DNA of 11,536 bases from an uncultured Solirubrobacterales bacterium (GTDB lineage: Bacteria; Actinomycetota; Thermoleophilia; Solirubrobacterales; Solirubrobacteraceae), in the NCBI GenBank assembly GCA_937973575.1, contig CALJKH010000001.1, forward strand, positions 1-11,536. The letters run 5' to 3'. Shown here in pieces: positions 1 through 7,416 of this stretch. The notes beneath the pieces were generated by a model. It saw only the letters and a program-made list of their open reading frames with translations. It did no database searches and had not been told where the DNA came from. How positions within the stretch are numbered: the stretch's first letter is position 1; every line of letters begins with the position of its first letter. Position numbers and translations under genes: made by a program.

Positions 1-144
1 CCCGGTGGGGACTGGAAGCTTGAGGATCTTGGGTCCACGAACGGTGTGCTTGTAAACGGTGCACGCGTTGCCGGCAGTACTCCACTTAAGAGCGGCGACA
101 GGATTCAGCTTGGCCACACCGACATGACCTTCGAAATCGGCTGA
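1..144 (+). CDS. fhaA: FHA-domain protein, C-terminal end only (FhaA-like)
   Basis: The reading frame is open from the first base and stops with TGA at 142-144, giving the last 47 residues of a protein that begins outside the window. They form the C-terminal half of a forkhead-associated (FHA) domain: DLGSTNG at residues 9-15, which includes the conserved Asn-Gly of the phosphothreonine-binding loops, then VNG and GDRIQLG strands, ending at the last beta strand (TFEIG). FHA domains bind phosphothreonine peptides, here presumably on proteins phosphorylated by the kinases of this locus. The position immediately before a membrane-anchored FHA gene and a PP2C gene matches fhaA in actinobacteria, where the N-terminal part is a DUF3662 domain. 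That part is not visible, so the fhaA name rests on context. The next gene starts 2 bases after the stop. Confidence 0.85.
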   Translation, partial: PGGDWKLEDLGSTNGVLVNGARVAGSTPLKSGDRIQLGHTDMTFEIG

Positions 145-146
145 TC

Positions 147-623
147 ATGCTCGAGCCTGTCTCACTCGCTCTGCAGCTGGGCTTCCTGGCTGTTCTGTTC
201 CTCTTCCTCGCATGGGTAGCGGCCAGCGCGCTTCGTGATGTCTCGCGCACCGGGGCACCAACCGCTGCGTCGGATCCAGACGCAACTGGCTTCCACGCCG
301 CAGTGGACTCAATTGCCCTGCCAACCGCTGGCGGCGATGCTCGCCTTGTCGTCGTCTCAGCGCCAGGGCACGAGAAGGGCTGGACCTATGAAATTGGCCC
401 AGGTGCGACCCTTGGGCGAGGAGAGGTAGAGATTCAGCTCGACGACCCTCTCGTGTCAAATCGCCATGCTCGCATCGTTCGTGAGGGCTCAACCCTCGTC
501 ATCGAAGACCTCGGGTCAACCAATGGAACTTGGCTTAACGACGCGACGCTAGGTGGGCCTAGTCCTCTTCATGCTGGCGACAGGATCAGGCTCGGCGACA
601 GTGAGTTCAGGTTCGAGCCGTGA
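147..623 (+). CDS. fhaB: Membrane-anchored FHA-domain protein (FhaB/FipA-like)
   Basis: A 158-residue protein with two parts. Residues about 6-29 are a strongly hydrophobic segment (a single N-terminal membrane anchor), followed by a polar linker to about residue 60. Residues about 65-157 are a complete FHA domain: LGRG at 89-92, SNRH at 104-107 (the Ser, Arg and His that contact phosphothreonine and shape the loop), and DLGSTNGT at 121-128. The domain binds phosphothreonine proteins on the inner face of the membrane. In actinobacteria the equivalent FhaB/FipA links PknB signalling to the division and elongation machinery. The ATG at 147 lies 2 bases after the upstream stop with no clear Shine-Dalgarno sequence, which suggests coupled translation. 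The stop (621-623) overlaps the GTG start of the next gene. Length and layout are typical of the family. Confidence 0.92.
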   Translation: MLEPVSLALQLGFLAVLFLFLAWVAASALRDVSRTGAPTAASDPDATGFHAAVDSIALPTAGGDARLVVVSAPGHEKGWTYEIGPGATLGRGEVEIQLDDPLVSNRHARIVREGSTLVIEDLGSTNGTWLNDATLGGPSPLHAGDRIRLGDSEFRFEP

Positions 624-1729
624 CGCTCCGAGTAATCGAACACGCCGAGCGCAGCGACACTGGCGAGGTGCGTCCCGCCAACGAGGACTCGTTCCTAGTC
701 AGGAGCCCGCTCTTCGTCGTAGCTGATGGGATGGGAGGCGCTAACGCTGGTGAGGTGGCCTCGCGGGCAGCAGTGGAGACATTCGCAGCGGGCTTGCCGC
801 AGGCCGAAAGCGCGGGGGCCCGTCTCGCCGAGGCGGTTAGGGCAGCTAATCGCCGCATTAACCAGGAGTCCACTGCAGATTCAAGTCGGCGGGGAATGGG
901 AACAACAGTCACCGCGGCCCTAGTCGGCGATGGGGACATAACCCTTGCCCATGTCGGTGACTCGCGCGCGTATCTGGTGCGAGGCGGCAAGATCTCACAG
1001 CTGACTCAGGACCACACTTTGGTTGACGAGCTTGTCCGCCAAGGCCAGTTGACGGAAGCCGAAGCAGCAGTGCACCCGCAACGCTCGATCATTACGCGCG
1101 CACTTGGGCCAGAGCCAAGCGTCGAAGTCGATGTGACCACCCACGAGGTTGAAGCTGATGATGTCCTCTTGCTCTGCAGCGACGGTCTCACTGGCATGGT
1201 CGGCAACGAGCAAATCCTTGAAATTGTGACCAGCTCCACATCCTTGGCAGCCGCGTCGAAGGCATTGGTTGATGCCGCGAACGCTGCAGGCGGACGCGAC
1301 AACATCACGGTCCTCCTTGCCCGGGTTGGTGAGGGAGGCTCGAAGCTCGCAGCGCCACTTCAGCGCAAGCCTGTTGTTGGCGGTGCCGCATCAGTAACTC
1401 AACCGGCCGGTAAGAGGTCAAAGAAGGCCTTGCTCGCCGCTGTAGCAGCGGTAGCAGTGGTGTTCGTACTACTCGGTGCTGGCTGGCAAGCCTCACAGGC
1501 AGTCTTCTTCCTAGGAACTGACTCCCAGGGAACCGTCACTGTCTATCGCGGACTGCCCTATGAACTTCCGCTTGGGATCGACCTTTACAAGCAGTGGTAC
1601 GTCAGCGGTGTTCCGGCAGCCTCAGTCTCGCCAGCTGAGAGAGCACGCCTACTCGATCACAGGTTCAGGTCAAAGCGGGACGCATCAGATTTGATCGCCA
1701 GTCTCGAGCGGGGCGACCTCAACAAGTGA
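620..1729 (+). CDS. pstP: PP2C-family Ser/Thr protein phosphatase, membrane anchored (PstP/Stp)
   Basis: A 369-residue protein that removes phosphate from serine/threonine, opposing PknB. The PPM/PP2C catalytic domain covers residues about 1-237. All the usual metal-binding motifs are present: RPANED at 18-23, ADGMGG at 35-40 (Asp36), GMGTT at 92-96, GDSR at 113-116 (here H-V-G-D-S-R), CSDGL at 186-190 (Asp188) and GRDN at 225-228 (Asp227). A basic, Ala/Val-rich single membrane segment follows (about 268-289, preceded by KRSKK). The outside tail is about 80 residues (290-369), much shorter than I recall for mycobacterial PstP. The start is GTG at 620, inside the GTGA overlap with fhaB, and Thr-Leu-Arg leads straight into the domain. 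The stop (1727-1729) makes another GTGA overlap with rodA. Confidence 0.95.
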   Translation: MTLRVIEHAERSDTGEVRPANEDSFLVRSPLFVVADGMGGANAGEVASRAAVETFAAGLPQAESAGARLAEAVRAANRRINQESTADSSRRGMGTTVTAALVGDGDITLAHVGDSRAYLVRGGKISQLTQDHTLVDELVRQGQLTEAEAAVHPQRSIITRALGPEPSVEVDVTTHEVEADDVLLLCSDGLTGMVGNEQILEIVTSSTSLAAASKALVDAANAAGGRDNITVLLARVGEGGSKLAAPLQRKPVVGGAASVTQPAGKRSKKALLAAVAAVAVVFVLLGAGWQASQAVFFLGTDSQGTVTVYRGLPYELPLGIDLYKQWYVSGVPAASVSPAERARLLDHRFRSKRDASDLIASLERGDLNK

Positions 1730-3027
1730 AGGCCCGCAACCGCGAGCTCTTCGCTCTCATACCAGCGTCGCTACTTCTGGCTGGGGGCTTCGCCGCAGTC
1801 TTCATCCAGAGCAAGAGCAAGATAAGCAGCCTGTCGCTCAGCTACGGGGCGATCTTCCTAGGCCTTTGCCTCGCGGGCCATATTGTGGTTCGGCTGACAG
1901 TTCCGGATGCCGACCCGTACATGTTCCCGCTGGTTGCAGTCCTAGCTTCGATTGGGCTGGTGATGATCTACCGAATCAACACCGACCTTGCCCTGCAACA
2001 GGCCCAGTGGTTTGTGATCGGACTAATCCTCTTCGCTGCCACTTTGGTGTTTCTGCGGGACTACCGAAAACTTGAGCGATATCGATACACCATCGCGGCG
2101 GTATCGCTGGGGCTTTTGCTCCTGCCTCGCGTGCCTGGAATTGGCCAGCAGGTGAACGGCGCCTACCTTGGCGTGCGCCTACCAGGCGGAGTCGTATTCC
2201 AGCCAACCGAGTTCGCGAAGATTGGAATTGTCATCTTCCTCGCCTCGTACCTCCGTGACACTCGCCAGGTACTGGTCCAAGGCGGGCACAAAATCCTCGG
2301 CTTGAACATCCCAAGGCTGAAGCACCTTGGTCCGCTCCTGCTGATTTGGGGAGCAGCGATGTTCATGCTCATTTTCATCCGCGACCTTGGCTCCTCGCTG
2401 ATGTTCTTCGGTGGATTTTTGGCGGTCCTTTATGTGGCCACGGGCAAGGTCAGCTACCCGTTCGTAGGGCTACTTCTGTTCTCGCTAGGAGCTTGGTTCC
2501 TTGGGACGCATGTCGGCCACGTCCACGATCGTGTTGACGCATGGCTTAACCCCTTCGACCCTGTTCTCTACAACCGGACCGGGGGCAGCTATCAGCTCGC
2601 CCAATCGCTCTTTGCTCAAGGCGATGGAGGTGTGCTCGGTAAGGGGCTAGGCGAGGGGATGATTACGACGCCTTCTGGAGGCGCTCTCGTTCCAGCACCT
2701 CAGACCGACTTGATTTACGCGGTGATCGTTGATGACCTCGGCTTGACAGGTGCGTGCGGGGTGATCGCCTGTTACCTGCTGTTCGTTGCACGCGGGTTCA
2801 AGGCAGCCACCATGGCTAGGGACTCGTTCTCCACGCTGCTCGCTGCTGGACTTACATCTGTCTTTGCGCTTCAAGTGTTCGTAATCGTTGGCGGAGTCAC
2901 GAAGGTAATCCCGTTAACTGGCGTCACGCTTCCCTTTATCTCGTACGGAGGCTCATCGATGGTTGCCAACTTCGTGCTCCTAGCGCTACTTCTCCTCGTT
3001 TCGGATCGAGCTAGGAGACCTGCGTGA
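1726..3027 (+). CDS. rodA: SEDS-family peptidoglycan glycosyltransferase (RodA/FtsW)
   Basis: A 433-residue polytopic membrane protein of the SEDS family, which polymerises lipid II into glycan strands together with a partner class B PBP (encoded next). Hydrophobic segments run along nearly the whole length. Recognisable family motifs include FQPTEFAKIG at 158-167, IRDLGSS at 218-224, the large outside loop ending in APQTDLIYAVIVDDLGL (324-340) with the conserved Asp328, and PLTGVTLPFISYGGSSMV at 396-413. The position beside a class B PBP and PASTA kinase fits actinobacterial RodA (elongation). From sequence alone it cannot be fully separated from FtsW, because both share these motifs. The VDD at 335-337 replaces the VAEE I would expect in many relatives, a mild deviation. 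The GTG start at 1726 overlaps the pstP stop, and the stop at 3025-3027 overlaps the pbpA start. Confidence 0.94.
   Translation: MKARNRELFALIPASLLLAGGFAAVFIQSKSKISSLSLSYGAIFLGLCLAGHIVVRLTVPDADPYMFPLVAVLASIGLVMIYRINTDLALQQAQWFVIGLILFAATLVFLRDYRKLERYRYTIAAVSLGLLLLPRVPGIGQQVNGAYLGVRLPGGVVFQPTEFAKIGIVIFLASYLRDTRQVLVQGGHKILGLNIPRLKHLGPLLLIWGAAMFMLIFIRDLGSSLMFFGGFLAVLYVATGKVSYPFVGLLLFSLGAWFLGTHVGHVHDRVDAWLNPFDPVLYNRTGGSYQLAQSLFAQGDGGVLGKGLGEGMITTPSGGALVPAPQTDLIYAVIVDDLGLTGACGVIACYLLFVARGFKAATMARDSFSTLLAAGLTSVFALQVFVIVGGVTKVIPLTGVTLPFISYGGSSMVANFVLLALLLLVSDRARRPA
3013..3017 (+). promoter_or_regulatory. Shine-Dalgarno site for pbpA
   Basis: AGGAG lies 6 bases before the GTG start of pbpA, inside the last codons of rodA. 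It is the best ribosome binding site in the + operon. The other GTGA junctions (620, 1726, 6385) have no comparable site at a usable distance. It supports the GTG at 3024 as the real start and suggests that pbpA can be initiated independently as well as by coupling. Confidence 0.7.
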
Positions 3028-4484
3028 CACGCCCAATCGTTCGACTCTTCGCTCTGTTCACGATCCTCTTTGCGGTCCTCGTCGGCTTCACAGCTAAGTG
3101 GACTGTGTTTGACGCAAAGAACTTGCGTGACAACCCGCTCAATAAGAGGGTCCTGCTCGAGGAACTCCAGATCGACAGAGGCACGATCTTTGCTCAAAAC
3201 GGCACCGTCCTGGCCAAGTCCGTGAAGGGCGTAGGCAAGAGCTGGAAGCGTGAGTACCCAATGGGCGACCTCTTTGCCCAAACAATCGGCTGGTCATACC
3301 CAGCGCGTGGCATTCCTGACACAGGAACAGAACTCTTTCGGCGTGATGCCCTACTCGGAAAGTCCGATGCGCTGAGCGCTGCCTTTGGCCAAATTAATGG
3401 CCACAAGAAGATCGGTAATGGCCTGAAAACTTGGCTTGACCCCGAGGCCCAGCGTGTGGCAATGCGTGACTTGCAGCAGGCTGCCGCTCAAGATGGGACT
3501 GGTCATGGTGGAGCTGTGGTCGCGATGGACCCCCGGACCGGAGCGGTCAAGGTGATGGCCAGCATTCCTTCGTTCGCCCCATCTGATTTGAACGCCGCGC
3601 GGACATCTACTGGGTCGCCGCTTCTTAATCGAGTCACCCAGGGGCAATATCCGCCAGGCTCAACTTTCAAGGTTGTGACCGCTGTAGCAGCGATCGACAG
3701 TGGCAAGTACACCCCGGAGTCCCTCGTTGACGGCAGCAACGGCCAACCGTTCTCTGGCGTTCCGCTCAACAACGATGACAACGGCGACTACCCCAATGTC
3801 AACCTGACTGACGCCCTCACCTTCTCCGTCAATACCGCTTGGGCGAATGTTGCAACGAGTCTTGGTCGCGACACGATGACCACTTATATGCGGCGCTTTG
3901 GCTTCGACCGCAAACCTGAACTCGACTATCCAGCAGACCAGATGCTTCCGTCGGGCGCGCGGGTGAAGGGCACGATCGTTCCTCCGACTGACTTCAACGT
4001 TGACCTTGGCCGCCTCGGTATTGGCCAGGACAAGCTGACGGTCACCCCGATTCAGATGATGGAAGTCGCAGCTGCTGTTGCGAACAAGGGCGTGCTGATG
4101 CAGCCTCGGATCGGCGACAAGATTCTTGATCCCGATGGCCAGACTCTGCGCCGGATAGTTGCTGAGAAGCAGAGCCGGGTCATGAAGCCTTCAACTGCGG
4201 CGTCTGTAAACCAGATGATGCAGCGAGTTGTTGACGAGGGAACAGGTACCGCAGCTTCACTTCAGGGCATTCAGGTGGCAGGTAAGACGGGCACCGCTCA
4301 GATCGATCCGGCAGCAAATGTCACCCAGCCGTGGTTCATTGCGTTTGCTCCGGCAAACAACCCAACAATCGCGATCGCGGTGACGCTGGAGCGCAGTCAG
4401 GGCGGGTTTGGCGGCACAGTCGCCGCCCCAATCGCAAGAGATGTTTTGGAGGTTCTCTTGCGGCAGGCAGGTTCAACGGGCTAA
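3024..4484 (+). CDS. pbpA: Class B penicillin-binding protein, D,D-transpeptidase (PbpA)
   Basis: A 486-residue single-pass membrane enzyme that crosslinks peptidoglycan outside the cell. Residues about 6-27 form the N-terminal membrane anchor. The short N-terminal module (about 28-130) includes DRGTIFAQNGTVLA (51-64), the usual 'RGxIxDRNGxxLA' start of class B PBPs. The transpeptidase domain covers about 160-480, with all three active-site motifs: S213-T-F-K216 (catalytic Ser213 and Lys216), S268-V-N270 and K421-T-G423. The length matches actinobacterial PbpA. It pairs with the upstream SEDS protein as glycosyltransferase and transpeptidase. In mycobacteria this group of proteins is linked to PknB phosphorylation. 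The GTG start overlaps the rodA stop and has a good AGGAG. The gene ends with TAA and is followed by a 20-base gap, the longest spacer in the + operon. Confidence 0.96.
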   Translation: MTRPIVRLFALFTILFAVLVGFTAKWTVFDAKNLRDNPLNKRVLLEELQIDRGTIFAQNGTVLAKSVKGVGKSWKREYPMGDLFAQTIGWSYPARGIPDTGTELFRRDALLGKSDALSAAFGQINGHKKIGNGLKTWLDPEAQRVAMRDLQQAAAQDGTGHGGAVVAMDPRTGAVKVMASIPSFAPSDLNAARTSTGSPLLNRVTQGQYPPGSTFKVVTAVAAIDSGKYTPESLVDGSNGQPFSGVPLNNDDNGDYPNVNLTDALTFSVNTAWANVATSLGRDTMTTYMRRFGFDRKPELDYPADQMLPSGARVKGTIVPPTDFNVDLGRLGIGQDKLTVTPIQMMEVAAAVANKGVLMQPRIGDKILDPDGQTLRRIVAEKQSRVMKPSTAASVNQMMQRVVDEGTGTAASLQGIQVAGKTGTAQIDPAANVTQPWFIAFAPANNPTIAIAVTLERSQGGFGGTVAAPIARDVLEVLLRQAGSTG

Positions 4485-4504
4485 TCGGTGAATCAGTAAG
4501 AGCT

Positions 4505-6388
4505 ATGCCCGAAATCACGCCAGGAACAGTCATCGCAAACCGCTATACGGTCGGTGACCGCCTTGGTTCTGGTGGCATGGCCGATGTTTACCTTGCGCAT
4601 GACGCCGAGCTTGGCCGCAACGTGGCCTTGAAGGTTCTTCATAGGCAGTTTTCCGACGACCCTGGCTTCGTCGACAGGTTTCGTCGAGAGGCTCAGTCCG
4701 CAGCAGGCCTTCAACACCCCAATGTTGTTTCCGTGTTTGACAGAGGGGATTGGGACGGCACCTCTTGGATCGCCATGGAGTACCTCCCTGGAACCACGCT
4801 CAAGGAAGTTGTTCGCCAGCAGGCCCCGCTTGACCCAGCTCGGGCCACCCGTATTGCTCTTCAGGTCAGCCAGGCAGTTGCATTCGCCCACAGGACTGGG
4901 GTAATCCACAGGGACATCAAGCCCCAGAACGTGATGATCGGCCCGGATGATCGTGCCACCGTCACTGATTTTGGAATTGCTCGCGCTGGCGCAGCTGGCG
5001 TCACCGAGGCTGGTTCAGTGCTCGGGACAGCGCACTACATCTCCCCTGAGCAGGCGCAGGGCCATGACGCAGGCCCGCAGGCAGATGTTTACTCAATCGG
5101 AATCGTCCTCTACGAAATGCTCACCGGCCGAGTCCCATTCGACGCCGAGACTCCAGTCGCAATTGCAATGCAGCAGGTGACCGCCGAGCCACAACCGCCC
5201 TCTGCGACTACACCGGGGATCCCCACCGACCTTGAGGCGTTGACGCTCCAATGCCTTGCCAAGGACCCTGCCGCCCGCCCGGCTGGGGCAGATGAGCTAG
5301 TCGTCCGCCTAGACACCATCAGCGAGCGACTCAGAGTGTCAGCCGACCCAGGGGCAACGGTTGCCTTTGGGGCCACCGCGGCAACCACAGCGTTGGCTGC
5401 TGGTGCGGGTGCCGCTGTAGCAACAGCTATCGACACGCCTCCGCCTACCCCGCCTACACCGCCTGCCACTCCAGACGAGCAGGGCACGGCGGACGATCCA
5501 AATCCGAATCGCAAGTGGTGGATCGCTGGCGGCATCACCGCTGCCATCGCGGTTGCGGGCATCGCATTGTTCCTGCTGATCAAGCCGGCGCCCCAGATCA
5601 CAATGCCACTTGTGGTTGGCAAGGATGTCCAAACCGCGACCACAATCGTCTCCAATGCAGGGTTCACAAGTGCACCTGATATTCAAAAGGTGCTCAGCGC
5701 TGAGCCGAAGGGCCGGGTCATCAAGCAGAACCCGCTCGCCAATGCCAAGGTCGGCAATGACACCAAGGTTGTCCTGACTATTTCCGACGGGCCTGGCGAT
5801 GTTCAGATTCCTACGGTGGCCGACCTTAAGGCTGCAGACGCGCAGAAGAAGCTCGAAAAGCTTGGTTTCAAGGTCGCTGTTCGTCAGAAGGCGAGTAGCG
5901 ATGTCGACAAGGGCAATGCGATCGGAACCGATCCAGCTGCCGGAGTGTCCGTTGTCAAGGGGACTGAGATCACTCTGTTCGTGTCGAGCGGGCCTGCGCC
6001 GATTGCGGTTCCGCCAGTGGTCGGGCAACAGATTGACGCTGCCAGAGCAACTCTCCAAGGCGCTGGCTTCAACGTGACGACTTCAGATGACACGAGCTGC
6101 ACAGCGAGTGTTAACACAGTCACATCCCAGTCCCCAGCAGGGTCAAGCAAGGCTGACAAGGGCAGCACAGTCTCACTGGGAGTTGCGGTTGATTGCGCCA
6201 CGGTGCCAACGCTTGTGGGTAACACTCGAGACCAAGCAGAGACCGCCCTCACTCAGGCTGGCTTCACCAACATTGTGTTCACTCCAAACCCTGCTGATCC
6301 AGCCTGGACGGTCAAAAGCTCGAATCCGGCGAGTGGGACCAAGAAGCCGAAGACAACCAAGGTGACCGTTACTCTCGGCGCTCCGTGA
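4505..6388 (+). CDS. pknB: Transmembrane Ser/Thr protein kinase with four PASTA domains (PknB)
   Basis: A 627-residue receptor kinase. The kinase domain (about 14-275) is complete: GSGGMADV loop at 21-28, VALK with Lys43, HRDIKPQN at 135-142 with catalytic Asp137, DFG at 155-157 and SPEQA at 180-184. Thr167 in the activation loop aligns with the first autophosphorylated Thr of M. tuberculosis PknB (VTQT), but the second is Ala169 here. An Ala/Thr linker and a PPTPPTPP stretch (312-319) lead to the membrane segment (about 339-358). Four PASTA repeats follow outside (about 364-428, 432-496, 499-563, 565-625), which in this family bind muropeptides or lipid II. Cys532 and Cys564 could form a disulfide in PASTA 3. 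I chose ATG 4505: a start at 4331 would add 58 residues lying inside pbpA and unlike any kinase N-terminus. The stop overlaps the ddl start. Confidence 0.96.
   Translation: MPEITPGTVIANRYTVGDRLGSGGMADVYLAHDAELGRNVALKVLHRQFSDDPGFVDRFRREAQSAAGLQHPNVVSVFDRGDWDGTSWIAMEYLPGTTLKEVVRQQAPLDPARATRIALQVSQAVAFAHRTGVIHRDIKPQNVMIGPDDRATVTDFGIARAGAAGVTEAGSVLGTAHYISPEQAQGHDAGPQADVYSIGIVLYEMLTGRVPFDAETPVAIAMQQVTAEPQPPSATTPGIPTDLEALTLQCLAKDPAARPAGADELVVRLDTISERLRVSADPGATVAFGATAATTALAAGAGAAVATAIDTPPPTPPTPPATPDEQGTADDPNPNRKWWIAGGITAAIAVAGIALFLLIKPAPQITMPLVVGKDVQTATTIVSNAGFTSAPDIQKVLSAEPKGRVIKQNPLANAKVGNDTKVVLTISDGPGDVQIPTVADLKAADAQKKLEKLGFKVAVRQKASSDVDKGNAIGTDPAAGVSVVKGTEITLFVSSGPAPIAVPPVVGQQIDAARATLQGAGFNVTTSDDTSCTASVNTVTSQSPAGSSKADKGSTVSLGVAVDCATVPTLVGNTRDQAETALTQAGFTNIVFTPNPADPAWTVKSSNPASGTKKPKTTKVTVTLGAP
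5441..5467 (+). repeat. Three 9-base tandem units in the PknB juxtamembrane linker
   Basis: Three consecutive imperfect units (CCGCCTACC, CCGCCTACA, CCGCCTGCC) in frame encode Pro-Pro-Thr, Pro-Pro-Thr, Pro-Pro-Ala. They sit on the inner side of the membrane segment of PknB. Such a linker is expected to be stiff and extended, and its Thr residues could be phosphorylated. The copy number may vary between strains by slippage. Confidence 0.75.
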
Positions 6389-7416
6389 TCCCGAGCTTGA
6401 AAGTCGCAGTCCTTGCTGGTGGCCGCTCCTCTGAGCGCGATGTCTCTATTGCCTCAGGCGAGTCTGTACTAGCTGGCCTACTAGAGGCCGGCCACGAGGC
6501 ACAGCTAATCCGAGTTGACGCTGAGGGCGTCTGGACTCTCGATGGCAGCGAGGTTGCCTTAGTCCCAGGCAAGGGAATCCCTGGCTTTGATGTGGCGTTC
6601 CCAGTGATGCACGGCCCCTATGGAGAGGACGGGACGCTCCAAGGCCTCCTCGAGTCCCTGCGGATCCCGTTCGTTGGGTCGGGAGTAGCGGCCTCGGCGA
6701 TCTGCCTCGACAAGATTCTCGCTAAGCAGCGACTAGATCAAGAGGGGGTCGCTCAGGTTGACTATGTCGGCCTCACCGCGGGCGATTGGGCGGAGCGCAG
6801 AGAGGCAGTTCTCGCAGCTTCGCGGACGCTCGGCTCGCCGGTCTGGGTCAAGCCAGCCCGGCTTGGTTCATCGGTCGGGATCACTCGAGTTGACGACCCG
6901 TCATCTGATCAACTCCCAGCCGCGATCGAGACTGCCCTCGCTCACGACCCCCGGGTGATCATTGAGGAGTCGTGCACAGGTCGCGAGGTCGAAGTGTCGG
7001 TGATTGAGAAAGTTGACGAGCAGGGGCGAGTCAGCTTGGTTCTCTCACCAGCCGGCGAGATCACTCTGCCCGGAGCAGCCGAGGGAGAGTGGTACGACTA
7101 CGCCCGCAAGTACGAAGCTGGCGGAATGGAGCTAGTAGTCCCTGCACAGCTGGCGGAGGAGCAGAGCGCGCTACTCGCCGAGACGGTTGGCCGGGCATTT
7201 CGCGCACTTGGCTGTGAGGGCTACAGCCGAGTTGACACATTCGTCGATGGCGACCGAGTGCTGATAAACGAGATCAACACTTCACCAGGCTTCACTCAGA
7301 CAAGCGTCTTCTCAAGCCTTTTCGCAGCCGACGGCCGCGCGTATCCGGACATTCTTGACGAGTTACTTGCCACTGCCTTGGCACGCGCAGAGCGCGAAGC
7401 TCAACACACCTTCTAG
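6385..7416 (+). CDS. ddl: D-alanine--D-alanine ligase (Ddl)
   Basis: A 343-residue ATP-grasp enzyme that joins two D-alanines with ATP, supplying the dipeptide that MurF adds to the peptidoglycan precursor in the cytoplasm. Motifs seen: VLAGGRSSERDVSI at 9-22 (N-terminal domain), HGPYGEDGTLQGLLE at 76-90, KPARLGSSVGI at 156-166 (ATP binding), EWYDYARKY at 235-243 (the Tyr of the omega loop typical of D-Ala-D-Ala rather than D-Ala-D-Lac ligases), GYSRVDTF at 279-286, and NEINTSPGFT at 295-304 with the metal-binding Glu and Asn. The length is normal. The GTG start at 6385 overlaps the pknB stop, and no Shine-Dalgarno is visible at a usable distance, so translation is probably coupled to pknB. 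Placing a cytosolic precursor enzyme right behind the PASTA kinase suggests joint control. Its stop shares bases with the stop of the opposing kinase gene. Confidence 0.96.
   Translation: MIPSLKVAVLAGGRSSERDVSIASGESVLAGLLEAGHEAQLIRVDAEGVWTLDGSEVALVPGKGIPGFDVAFPVMHGPYGEDGTLQGLLESLRIPFVGSGVAASAICLDKILAKQRLDQEGVAQVDYVGLTAGDWAERREAVLAASRTLGSPVWVKPARLGSSVGITRVDDPSSDQLPAAIETALAHDPRVIIEESCTGREVEVSVIEKVDEQGRVSLVLSPAGEITLPGAAEGEWYDYARKYEAGGMELVVPAQLAEEQSALLAETVGRAFRALGCEGYSRVDTFVDGDRVLINEINTSPGFTQTSVFSSLFAADGRAYPDILDELLATALARAEREAQHTF
7413..7416. other. Shared CTAG: overlapping stop codons of the two convergent operons
   Basis: The palindrome CTAG contains TAG on the + strand (7414-7416, end of ddl) and TAG on the - strand (7415-7413, end of the second kinase). 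The two converging genes therefore overlap by a base pair set of four, with no spacer. No intrinsic terminator can lie between them, so any termination must occur inside the opposite gene or depend on Rho or polymerase collision. Confidence 0.95.

Noticed and set aside
607..990. 127-residue - strand frame opposite pstP
   Set aside because: It is opposite a complete PP2C domain with all metal motifs and shows only biased composition itself.
1726..3027. Calling the SEDS protein FtsW instead of RodA
   Set aside because: The motifs are shared by both. Context beside pbpA and pknB, with no ftsQ/murG/murC neighbours, favours RodA, but the name stays tentative.
4331..4504. N-terminal extension of the PASTA kinase frame into pbpA
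   Set aside because: The 58 extra residues are Arg/Gly-rich out-of-frame pbpA sequence unlike a kinase N-terminus, whereas the ATG at 4505 gives the usual short lead into the kinase domain.
5110..6058. Long - strand open frames (185 and 239 residues) opposite pknB
   Set aside because: They are Ala/Val/Ser/Arg-biased shadow frames of high-GC coding sequence, contain no recognisable domain, and oppose clear PASTA-kinase coding.
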